DNA from: an uncultured Mollicutes bacterium
GTDB lineage: Bacteria; Bacillota_I; Bacilli_A; UBA3375
Direction of reading: 5' to 3'
Length of the DNA stretch: 6,592 nt
Assembly (NCBI GenBank): GCA_947313935.1
Contig: CAMZNW010000031.1
Location: 1 to 6,592, forward strand
The notes under the pieces were generated by a model, which ran no database searches, had not been told where the DNA came from, and worked only from the letters and a program-made list of their open reading frames with translations. The first letter of the stretch is position 1. The number at the start of each line of letters is the position of its first letter. Position numbers and translations under genes: made by a program. Of the stretch, positions 1-5,534 are shown one piece after another.

Positions 1-102
1 CAAACATATTATAGTACAAAAACACACAAAGCAACAAAAATGATAAAGTTTGTTTATGATAAAAAAGGTAACCTTACATATAGACATGAAACAAAATTTT
101 AA
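1..102 (+). CDS. C-terminal fragment of an unidentified protein (5' end outside the window)
   Basis: Reading frame 1 is open from the first base to a TAA at 100-102, giving 33 residues of a C-terminus. The tail is basic and polar and ends YRHETKF, with a segment VYDKKGNLTYR that loosely recalls a YD-type repeat. That resemblance is too short to name a family. A strong hairpin terminator follows about 50 bases later, which fits this being the end of a transcription unit. An internal ATG at 40 could in principle start a 20-residue peptide, but nothing supports a separate gene. No function can be assigned from this piece. Confidence 0.4.
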   Translation, partial: QTYYSTKTHKATKMIKFVYDKKGNLTYRHETKF

Positions 103-150
103 AAATAAAGCTTTTATTAATTAATTATTAAATTAAAATAATATATTTTA

Positions 151-184
151 AATAACTAAATTATGAATAATTTAGTTATTTTTT
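151..184 (+). terminator. Intrinsic terminator hairpin after the upstream gene
   Basis: AATAACTAAATTAT (151-164) and ATAATTTAGTTATT (167-180) are perfect reverse complements around a GA centre. In practice this makes a stem of about 12 bp with a 6-base loop. A run of Ts (179-184) follows directly. The stem is almost pure A-U, so its strength comes from length. It separates the upstream gene from the SRP RNA/dnaX unit. Confidence 0.75.
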
Positions 185-238
185 ATGTTGTTTATAAATT
201 GATAAATTCATATGTTATTTATATTATGTACTTTTTTG

Positions 239-253
239 TTTACTTAAAGTAAA
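239..253. repeat. 15-base palindrome in the intergenic gap
   Basis: TTTACTT (239-245) and AAGTAAA (247-253) are exact inverted repeats around a single A. It lies about 110 bases upstream of the SRP RNA promoter in an otherwise featureless AT-rich gap (103-360). It has no T-run, so it is not an obvious terminator. It could be an operator, but chance is a fair explanation in DNA this AT-rich. Confidence 0.25.
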
Positions 254-340
254 TAATATGATTCTTTTAATGAAATATTACATAAAATTAAAAATAAAAT
301 GTTCTACTTAGTATTTTAATGTATGTAATATATTAAAAAT

Positions 341-369
341 AACACAAGATAAAAAAAATTTGTTATACT
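341..369 (+). promoter_or_regulatory. Promoter of the SRP RNA (extended -10)
   Basis: TATACT at 364-369 is a good -10 element, preceded by TG one base upstream (361-362), which makes it an extended -10. The -35 position (about 341-346, AACACA) matches poorly, as is usual when the extended -10 carries recognition. The expected start point is near 376, exactly where the SRP RNA stem begins. Confidence 0.6.
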
Positions 370-375
370 ATAAGT

Positions 376-466
376 ACCGTATTAAATGGTGTAAAATTTG
401 AACCAGGTCAGAACTTGATTGTAGCAGCCTTAAGGATTTTGCATTAGTTTAATATCGGTTTTTTTT
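376..466 (+). ncRNA. ffs: Small signal recognition particle RNA (4.5S-like), with terminal U-tract
   Basis: This is the RNA scaffold that binds Ffh in the signal recognition particle, which targets membrane and secreted proteins. The conserved domain IV signature is visible as CCAGGTCAG (about 402-410) opposite AGCAGCC (about 423-429). The ends pair: ACCGTATTAAA (376-386) with TTTAATATCGGT (448-459), with one bulged base. An inner helix pairs TGTAAAAT with ATTTTGCA. The closing helix is followed by eight Ts (459-466), so the RNA end doubles as an intrinsic terminator. At about 85-90 nt it is the short form, without the Alu domain of many walled Bacilli. The distal tip between the two signatures reads AACTTGATTGT rather than the usual GGAA-type capped helix. 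Position just before dnaX is a known Bacilli arrangement. Confidence 0.87.
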
Positions 467-478
467 ATGTGAGGTTAA

Positions 479-2179
479 ATGTCAAATACAAGTTTTTATC
501 GAAAATATCGTCCAAATAATTTTTCAGAGGTAGTTGGGCAAAGTAATATTATAAATATATTAGAAAAATCTATAAAATATGAACGTATAGCTCATGCATA
601 TATTTTTAATGGTCCACGCGGAACAGGGAAAACATCAATTGCTAAGATATTTGCTAAAAATATAAATTGTACATGTAAGGAAAATTTACAATGTACTTTA
701 TGTTTAAATTTAGAAAAAGGTGTAGAAATACCTGATATTTGGGAAATAGATGCTGCTAGTAATAATGGTATTGATGAGATAAGAAATATAATAGATAATG
801 TTGATTATGTGCCACTAGATTTAAAATATAAAGTTTATATTATTGATGAAGTACATATGTTATCCAAGCAAGCATTTAATGCATTATTAAAAACATTAGA
901 AGAGCCACCAAAACATGTAGTGTTTATTTTAGCAACTACAGAAATATATAAAGTACCATTAACGATTTTATCACGTTGTCAAAGGTTTGATTTTAAAAGA
1001 ATAAGTTTAGATGATATTGTAAAACAACTAGGAAATATTTTACAATTAGAAAACATAAATTTTGAAAATGAAGCATTAGTTAGAATTGCTAATTTATCAG
1101 ATGGTGCAATGCGTGATGCACTTTCATTATTAGAAAAAGTTAGTGTATTTTCTGAAGTGATAACTTTAAATTCAGTTAATGAAGCTTTAGAATTAGTTGA
1201 TGATAACAATATTACTCAATTAGTTAATAGTTTTTTTAGTGGAAATATAGAAGAAGTTGTTAATATATATCAACAAATTATAGCGCTTGGGATTGATCAA
1301 GTTAAATTTATTTCAATGTTAGAGATTTTTATTAAAAATTTATTATTAACTAATAATGATTATAAGTTCCAAAAACAATACGTGATTATTTTAAAAGAAT
1401 TAGTAAATTTAGAGAGTAAATTAATTTACACTAAAAATTATAATTTATTAATTGAAATATATTTTATATCAATAACATTATCTTTAGTAGAGCAAAATAA
1501 AGATAATGGCAATCAAGATAATCATTTAGAAAATTTAAAAATACAAACAAAATTATTAAAAGCAGAAGAATTAGTTAAAGAAGAACAAGTTCAAATAAGT
1601 GACGAAATAGGTAGTCAAGAATGAGAAGTTGATGAAATTGTTGAAATAGTTGAAGAAGAAAAAATTGAAAGTGAACTATTATATAGTGATAGTGCAATAA
1701 CTGATTATTTAAATATAGAATCAAACAATGAAAGTATAATGAAAGATGATGTTAAAAAATATCAAGAAATTGATATAGATATTTATGATATTTTAGTGAA
1801 AGCAACAAAACAAGAAAAAGTTCAAGTAATTAATGATTATATGCAAATTAAAACTTTAATAGAACAACAAAGGTTATATGGACTAGCTAAATTTTTTGAT
1901 TTAACAAAGATACAAGCTGTTAGTAGTGAAGGCATTATTATAACTATTAGAGATAAATATATAGATGACTATCAAGAAAAACTAGTTGATATAGGACAAT
2001 ATTTTATGACATTTTATAAAAAATCTATGCAATTATATCTTTTAACAGAAGATAAATGGCTTAGTATTCGAAAAAAGTATATTGAAAGTTTAGAAAATAA
2101 CTCAAAAGAAGATATTTATTTATTAGCACAAGAAACTTTTGGAAAAGATGTTGTTAAAAAACATAAAAGTATGGTATAA
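479..2179 (+). CDS. dnaX: DNA polymerase III subunit tau/gamma (clamp loader ATPase), read through an in-frame TGA
   Basis: DnaX is the motor subunit of the clamp loader that places the sliding clamp on primed DNA; the full-length tau form also links to the polymerase. The product is 566 residues if TGA at 1622 (codon 382) is read as Trp. In order: FYRKYRP N-terminus, Walker A GPRGTGKT (45-52), a zinc-cysteine region (C64, C66, C72, C75), DAASNNGIDEIR (91-102), Walker B with DEVH (123-126), sensor 1 LATTE (151-155), the SRC arginine-finger motif (165-167) and sensor 2 GAMRDA (209-214). Domain III runs to about 350, then an acidic Glu-rich linker containing the TGA, then a Bacilli tau-type C-terminal domain (about 425-566) with EDKWLSIRKKY. 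The fourth zinc-ligand cysteine expected near 78 is Leu. The start is ATG with GAGGT at 471-475, only 12 bases after the SRP RNA U-tract, so transcription is probably readthrough from the SRP promoter. TAA ends the gene. Confidence 0.93.
1622..1624 (+). other. In-frame TGA inside dnaX: probable Trp codon, possibly a gamma stop
   Basis: The frame upstream of this TGA encodes DnaX ATPase and oligomerisation domains. The same frame downstream stays open for 184 codons and encodes the tau C-terminal domain. Between the TGA and the first later ATG (1739) lie 38 open codons of acidic linker like that before the TGA, and no convincing Shine-Dalgarno precedes 1739. One continuous gene with TGA read as Trp is therefore the simplest reading. 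Against it, the other nine Trp codons seen in the window are TGG, and the TGA falls exactly where a short gamma form would end. A real stop with partial readthrough, or a sequencing error (for example TGG to TGA), cannot be excluded. Confidence 0.7.
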
Positions 2180-2180
2180 T
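2151..2180 (+). promoter_or_regulatory. Possible promoter for ybaB inside the end of dnaX
   Basis: A perfect TATAAT lies at 2175-2180 and overlaps the dnaX TAA stop (2177-2179). TTGTTA at 2151-2156 is a fair -35, with an 18-base spacer. The ybaB ATG begins 21 bases after the -10, leaving a very short leader with the ribosome binding site. Because AT-rich DNA yields many chance -10 boxes, the paired -35 is the main reason to list it. Confidence 0.45.
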
Positions 2181-2201
2181 ATTAATATAAAAGGAGAAAA
2201 T

Positions 2202-2507
2202 ATGAACCCTCAACAATTACAAAAAATGATGAAACAAGCACAAAAATTACAAGCAGAAATGGGTGAAGAACAAACTAAATTAGAAAAAAAAGAATTTAGT
2301 TATACTGCTGGTGGTGGTGCAATAGATTTAGTAATGCTTGGAAGTAAAAAAATAGTAAGTATTAAAATTAAAGAAGAATTATTAGATGTTGAAGAAAAAG
2401 ATATGTTAGAAGATTTATTAGTTAGTGCATTTAATACATTAAGTAGTCAAATTGATGAACAATTAGAATCTAAGATGGGAAAATATACAAAAGGATTACC
2501 ATTTTAA
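2202..2507 (+). CDS. ybaB: YbaB/EbfC family nucleoid-associated DNA-binding protein
   Basis: This 101-residue protein belongs to the family of small dimeric nucleoid-associated proteins that bind DNA as tweezers-like dimers and are usually encoded next to dnaX. The N-terminus (1-32) is the typical amphipathic helix rich in Gln, Lys and Met (MNPQQLQKMMKQAQKLQ). It is followed by the family's glycine stretch TAGGGAIDLVMLG (about 39-51) and a strand IVSIKI, then an acidic helical region and the C-terminal helix ending GLPF. Length is normal for the family. The start at 2202 follows a strong AAAGGAG (2190-2196). An ATG further upstream in the same frame (2139) lies inside dnaX coding sequence, lacks a ribosome site and would add unrelated residues. 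It ends TAA TAA; the last base of the first stop appears to be the first base of the walJ start. Confidence 0.92.
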   Translation: MNPQQLQKMMKQAQKLQAEMGEEQTKLEKKEFSYTAGGGAIDLVMLGSKKIVSIKIKEELLDVEEKDMLEDLLVSAFNTLSSQIDEQLESKMGKYTKGLPF

Positions 2508-3268
2508 TAAATAAATTTCATTCTTTATTATCTAGTTCAAGTGGCAATTGTTATGTATATGAATTTATGGATACAAATATAATGATTGATATAGGGGCAA
2601 GTAATAAAAAAATTTGTGAAAAATTAAAAGATTTAGAAATTGCGCCAGATTCGATAGGTGCAATTTTTATTTCACATGTTCATATTGATCATATAAAAGG
2701 ATTAGAAGTATTTTTAAAAAATAATACCCCGGATATTTATATGACTAAAGAAACTTATTTTGCTTTAAATATTGAAATTAATCCAAAAATTATTGCTCCA
2801 TTAGATAAAATAACAATAGGTGAAAATAATATAACTATTATTGCTACTTCTCATGATGCAATAGGTGGGATAGGTTTTATTATTGAAAATAAAGAAAATA
2901 AAATAGTTCATATGACAGATACAGGTTATATCAATCAAAAAAATTTATTATTAATGTCAGATGCAGTTACTTATGTAGTAGAATCAAATTATGAAGATGA
3001 AAATTTAATGCAAAATGTTAAATATCCATTTTATACAAAACAAAGAATAATGTCTGATAAAGGACATTTATCTAATGAAAGATGTGCAAAATATTTAAAT
3101 GAAATGTCAACTACTAATACAAAACAAATATTTTTTGCCCATTTAAGTAGTCAAAATAATACGAAAAGTTTAGTACTAAAAAATAATGAACAACTATTAA
3201 TACAAGAAAAAGAAGTGCTAGACAAAGATGATACATGTACTTTTATATTAGCAAATAAAAATAATTAG
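2507..3268 (+). CDS. walJ: WalJ/YycJ-type metallo-beta-lactamase-fold hydrolase, probable ATA start
   Basis: This is a metal-dependent hydrolase of the YycJ/WalJ family, often encoded in Bacilli with the WalKR regulators and linked to coordinating replication with division or wall metabolism; its substrate is not settled. It is about 253 residues (B. subtilis about 264). Using the 2507 start, metal-site motifs are SHVHIDH (H57, H59, D61, H62), SHDA (H116), TDTGY (D138), ESN (159-161), GHLSN (H187) and AHLSSQNN (H212). The first ATG in frame (2567) would remove SSSSGNCYVYE, which aligns with the conserved family N-terminus, so the start must be upstream. The frame is open back to 2474 without ATG, GTG or TTG. 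ATA at 2507 overlaps the ybaB stop as TAATA, copying the usual TAATG coupling; ATT 2501 or TTA 2504 are alternatives nearer AAAGGA (2490-2495). The TAG stop overlaps the rlmH ribosome site. Confidence 0.86.
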   Translation: MNKFHSLLSSSSGNCYVYEFMDTNIMIDIGASNKKICEKLKDLEIAPDSIGAIFISHVHIDHIKGLEVFLKNNTPDIYMTKETYFALNIEINPKIIAPLDKITIGENNITIIATSHDAIGGIGFIIENKENKIVHMTDTGYINQKNLLLMSDAVTYVVESNYEDENLMQNVKYPFYTKQRIMSDKGHLSNERCAKYLNEMSTTNTKQIFFAHLSSQNNTKSLVLKNNEQLLIQEKEVLDKDDTCTFILANKNN

Positions 3269-3276
3269 GAGCATTT

Positions 3277-3753
3277 ATGGCAGGTAAAATAATTATTGAT
3301 TTAGTAGTAGTTGGTAATATAAAAGTTCTTGAAATGGATGTTTTAGTAAAAGAATATGAAAAACGAATAAGAAAATATGCCAAATTAAAAATTATTGAAT
3401 TAAAAGATGAATCCAATAATTATTCTAATGAAATAGTTTTAAATCGTGAAGCAAAACGAATAAACCAAGTAATTGATCCAACTAGTTTTTTAATTATATT
3501 AGATATAGATAAAAAACAATACAGTAGTATAGAGTTTGCACAAAAAATCGATGAAATTACTACATATAAAAATTCAAAAATTACTTTTGTAATTGGTGGT
3601 AGTTGTGGACTTAGTAATCAAATAAAACAAAAAGCTGATTTAAGTATATCGTTTTCTAAAATGACCTTTCCCCATCAACTATTTCGGGTAATATTTTTAG
3701 AACAATTATATCGTAGTTTTACAATACTTCATGGAAGTAAATATCACAAGTAA
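3277..3753 (+). CDS. rlmH: 23S rRNA (pseudouridine1915-N3)-methyltransferase
   Basis: RlmH is a SPOUT-class, S-adenosylmethionine-dependent enzyme that methylates pseudouridine 1915 in helix 69 of 23S rRNA on assembled 70S ribosomes. The 158 residues match the usual length of about 155-160, so it is complete. The knotted cofactor site is clear: FVIGGSCGL (104-112), SKMTFPHQL (127-135), EQLYRSF (142-148) and the C-terminal YHK (156-158). The N-terminal half carries LDIDKKQYSSIEFAQKI, the usual second strand and helix. The family normally has a Pro before the terminal Tyr-His; here it is Lys155. The ATG at 3277 follows AGGAG (3267-3271), which overlaps the walJ TAG, so the two genes are tightly coupled. 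walJ and rlmH are also close neighbours in other Bacilli, often with a protease gene between them that is absent here. Confidence 0.95.
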   Translation: MAGKIIIDLVVVGNIKVLEMDVLVKEYEKRIRKYAKLKIIELKDESNNYSNEIVLNREAKRINQVIDPTSFLIILDIDKKQYSSIEFAQKIDEITTYKNSKITFVIGGSCGLSNQIKQKADLSISFSKMTFPHQLFRVIFLEQLYRSFTILHGSKYHK

Positions 3754-3770
3754 TATAAATATGCTATAAT
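3742..3770 (+). promoter_or_regulatory. Promoter of rnpB (extended -10)
   Basis: TGCTATAAT (3762-3770) is a perfect extended -10, with TATAAT at 3765-3770. The start point would be near 3776-3777, the first paired base of the RNase P RNA. The -35 region (about 3742-3747, TATCAC) is weak and lies within the last codons of rlmH. The agreement between the predicted start point and the RNA 5' end supports the call. Confidence 0.65.
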
Positions 3771-3776
3771 ATAATT

Positions 3777-4124
3777 GGTGATGTGAGGTAATCGCGCAAT
3801 TAATTGTGAGGAAAGTCCATGCTCGTACTAACTGCGATGTTAGTAGTGATTGTGCTAAGTAAACAAATAAGCTTAGGTACCTTTTGGTAACGGCAATTTT
3901 AACCTAAATCTTTATGACATGGTGAAAAATTATAAAGTGCCACAGTGACGAAACTTTATGAAAATAAAGGGTGAAACGCGGTAAACCCCACAAGCGAGAA
4001 ATCCAAATTTGGTCGGAGAGTGAATTAATTGAGAAATGAATTGATTAATTTAGATTCACATAGTGAATGAGATAGATGGTTACCACCTGGCAACAGGAAC
4101 AGAACATGGCTTATGATCATCACC
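3777..4124 (+). ncRNA. rnpB: RNase P catalytic RNA, Bacillus (B) type
   Basis: This ribozyme, together with the RnpA protein, removes 5' leaders from precursor tRNAs. The ends pair as P1: GGTGATG (3777-3783) with CATCACC (4118-4124). The universally conserved core is present: GAGGAAAGTCCATGCTCG (3808-3825), GTGCCACAGTGACGAA (about 3937-3952), the region AAACGCGGTAAACCCC followed by AAGCGAGAAATCC (about 3973-4003), TTGGT (about 4008-4012), which matches the L15 loop that binds the tRNA CCA end, AGATAGATGG, and ACAGAACATGGCTTA (4100-4114) completing P4. The hairpin just after the GTGCCACAGTGACGAA segment (CTTTATGAAAATAAAG) is where the B-type P10.1 helix lies. Length of about 348 nt is normal. 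There is no U-rich terminator after P1, so the 3' end is probably made by processing. Confidence 0.96.
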
Positions 4125-4145
4125 ATTATTTAAAATAGGAGAAAA

Positions 4146-4853
4146 ATGCGTACAATAATTTTTTTAGTAGGAATGTTATCATTTTTAGTTATAACTTTAC
4201 CAGTTTTAGTAGTTGCTATTGTAACTAAAAGTGATAGCATTGCTATGTGGTTTATACATAATTTTGCTAAATGGGCTAATTTTTTAGCTGGTAATAAAGT
4301 TATTGTTGAAAATAAAGAAAATATTCTAATTGATGAATCTTTTTTATTAGTTGCAAATCATGAAGGAATATTTGATTTAGCTAATATATATGCAACTATA
4401 CCAAATAAAATGGGTTTTATTTCTAAAATAGAAAACAATAAAATACCAATTATAAGAATATGGATGAAATTAATTCATGTATTATTAATGGATCGTTCAG
4501 ATGTCAGACAAAGTGTTGGAATTATTAATCAAGCAAGTAATAATATAAAAAATGGAATTTCAATGGGAATAATGCCAGAAGGTACACGTAATACAATAGA
4601 CATGCCTTTTGCACCAGGTAGTTTAAAAATTGCAATTAAAGCAAAAACTACAATAATTCCAGTAACAATTAGAAATACAGCTAGTATATTTGAAGAACAA
4701 AAAAAAATAAAAAAAAATAATAGTTTGATTTATTTTCATCAGCCAATTAGATATGAAGATTATCAACAATTATCATCGATTGAGTTAGCTGAACATATTC
4801 AAGCTATTATACATGGAGTTAATTTTGAAGACAAAAGGGCAAAAATATCGTAA
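4146..4853 (+). CDS. plsC: 1-acyl-sn-glycerol-3-phosphate acyltransferase (lysophosphatidic acid acyltransferase)
   Basis: PlsC adds the second acyl chain to lysophosphatidic acid to make phosphatidic acid, the precursor of membrane phospholipids, at the cytoplasmic membrane. The 235 residues begin with a hydrophobic segment (about 4-27) that likely anchors the protein. The acyltransferase motifs follow in order: NHEGIFD (71-77), the catalytic HX4D with H72 and D77; LLMDRSD (113-119) as the second motif; MPEGTR (143-148), the glycerol-phosphate binding motif, with Met in place of the usual Phe; and TTIIPVTI (168-175). Length is normal. The ATG follows AGGAG (4137-4141). It begins 21 bases after the RNase P RNA with no terminator between them, so it is probably read from the rnpB promoter. 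Its 3' end overlaps the next gene. Confidence 0.92.
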   Translation: MRTIIFLVGMLSFLVITLPVLVVAIVTKSDSIAMWFIHNFAKWANFLAGNKVIVENKENILIDESFLLVANHEGIFDLANIYATIPNKMGFISKIENNKIPIIRIWMKLIHVLLMDRSDVRQSVGIINQASNNIKNGISMGIMPEGTRNTIDMPFAPGSLKIAIKAKTTIIPVTIRNTASIFEEQKKIKKNNSLIYFHQPIRYEDYQQLSSIELAEHIQAIIHGVNFEDKRAKIS

Positions 4854-5481
4854 AAGTATTATTAAATCAATGGAGATTGAATATATTGAAAAATATGGTT
4901 TTGAAGAATCATACAGTCGTTTTGAACGTAGTATAAATAATATGGCTAAAGAAGGCGATAAGGCTGAAGAAATGGCATTACAATTTTTAAAAAATGAAAA
5001 ATTACTTTCAAATAAATATGCAATAAATAAAATAATAAGTTTGAATACAATTAAAATAGAAGCAGATATTATAGATTATGGAAATAAAATAATTTATGAA
5101 ACAAAGTCACGTCGGACTGGTGAAATGGCAAAACAAGCTTGTAAAAGTAAATGGAATGTATTTGAATATGATAAAAAAGGTTCTTTTTATGAAGATTATA
5201 AATTTTATGGAATTATAGTTGCTAATTATGAAGTTGGAATGAAATTAAAAGGGATTGTTAAATTTGAAAATTCAACATATAATTATACAAAACAAGAAGA
5301 GGCTTTTAATAAACATTACAAAAGAGTTGAATTATTTCGTAGTATTAAACGTTCTCAAAATTATGATGAATTCGGTTATTATATTAAGAAAAAACCACCA
5401 ATAAAGATTAAACCAGGATTTTTACCACCATCAACAAAAACAATAGAAGAAGTTACTAAAGAAAGAAATAAAGATAAGTAA
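4813..5481 (+). CDS. Uncharacterised protein with a YraN-like PD-(D/E)XK nuclease core
   Basis: I do not recognise a named gene. The central part resembles the YraN/UPF0102 and Holliday-resolvase-like nuclease fold. The order is EGDKAEEMALQFLKNE (47-62), like the family's GExxAxxYL helix, then IEADII (82-87), like GEIDLI, then IIYETKSRR (93-101), like the family's VFVEVKxR. The putative metal-site residues would be E52 or E53, E83, D85, E96 and K98. D85 to E96 is 11 residues, slightly shorter than the 13 usual in YraN. YraN is about 115-130 residues; this protein is 222, with about 45 extra at the N-terminus and about 100 at the C-terminus, ending in a basic Pro/Lys-rich tail. The start is uncertain: ATG 4813 has no ribosome site, TTG 4825 has GGAG at 4815-4818 with six-base spacing, and ATG 4870 also lacks a site. 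It overlaps plsC by 29-41 bases and precedes comFA. Nuclease activity is inference. Confidence 0.7.
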   Translation: MELILKTKGQKYRKSIIKSMEIEYIEKYGFEESYSRFERSINNMAKEGDKAEEMALQFLKNEKLLSNKYAINKIISLNTIKIEADIIDYGNKIIYETKSRRTGEMAKQACKSKWNVFEYDKKGSFYEDYKFYGIIVANYEVGMKLKGIVKFENSTYNYTKQEEAFNKHYKRVELFRSIKRSQNYDEFGYYIKKKPPIKIKPGFLPPSTKTIEEVTKERNKDK

Positions 5482-5525
5482 AGTATAAAAATCATTATAA
5501 AATTAAAAAAAGTTAATACTATAGT

Positions 5526-5530
5526 GGTGA
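5526..5530 (+). promoter_or_regulatory. Ribosome binding site of comFA
   Basis: GGTGA, four bases before the ATG at 5535, pairs with the TCACC part of the 16S rRNA 3' end, not its CCTCC core. It decides the comFA start. The 53-base gap before it (5482-5534) contains AT-rich sequence with -10-like hexamers (for example TATAAA at 5496) but no convincing -35 or hairpin, so a separate comFA promoter is not demonstrable. Confidence 0.5.
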
Positions 5531-5534
5531 TAAA

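Noticed and set aside
103..360. Small protein gene or regulatory RNA in the AT-rich gap
   Set aside because: Open frames are only a few codons long on either strand, none with a ribosome site; apart from the terminator hairpin and the short palindrome nothing is recognisable.
979..1209. 76-codon open frame on the minus strand
   Set aside because: It lies wholly inside dnaX antisense, has no family features, and the plus strand encodes conserved DnaX motifs throughout.
1652..1672. Slippery A-rich stretch as a programmed frameshift site for gamma
   Set aside because: The run GAAAAAATT does not give an in-phase X XXY YYZ heptamer with good re-pairing, and it lies after the TGA, so it could not produce gamma if TGA were a stop.
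1739..2179. Separate 146-residue gene downstream of a dnaX ending at 1624
   Set aside because: It is in the same frame as dnaX, the 38 codons between the TGA and this ATG are open and linker-like, there is no ribosome binding site before 1739, and its content is the tau C-terminal domain of DnaX.
2139..2201. Upstream ATG extending ybaB by 21 residues
   Set aside because: It has no ribosome site and overlaps the dnaX C-terminus; the ATG at 2202 has a strong AAAGGAG and gives the normal family N-terminus.
4045..4070. Hairpin ATTCAC...GTGAAT as a terminator
   Set aside because: It lies inside the RNase P RNA as one of its peripheral helices and is not followed by a T-run.
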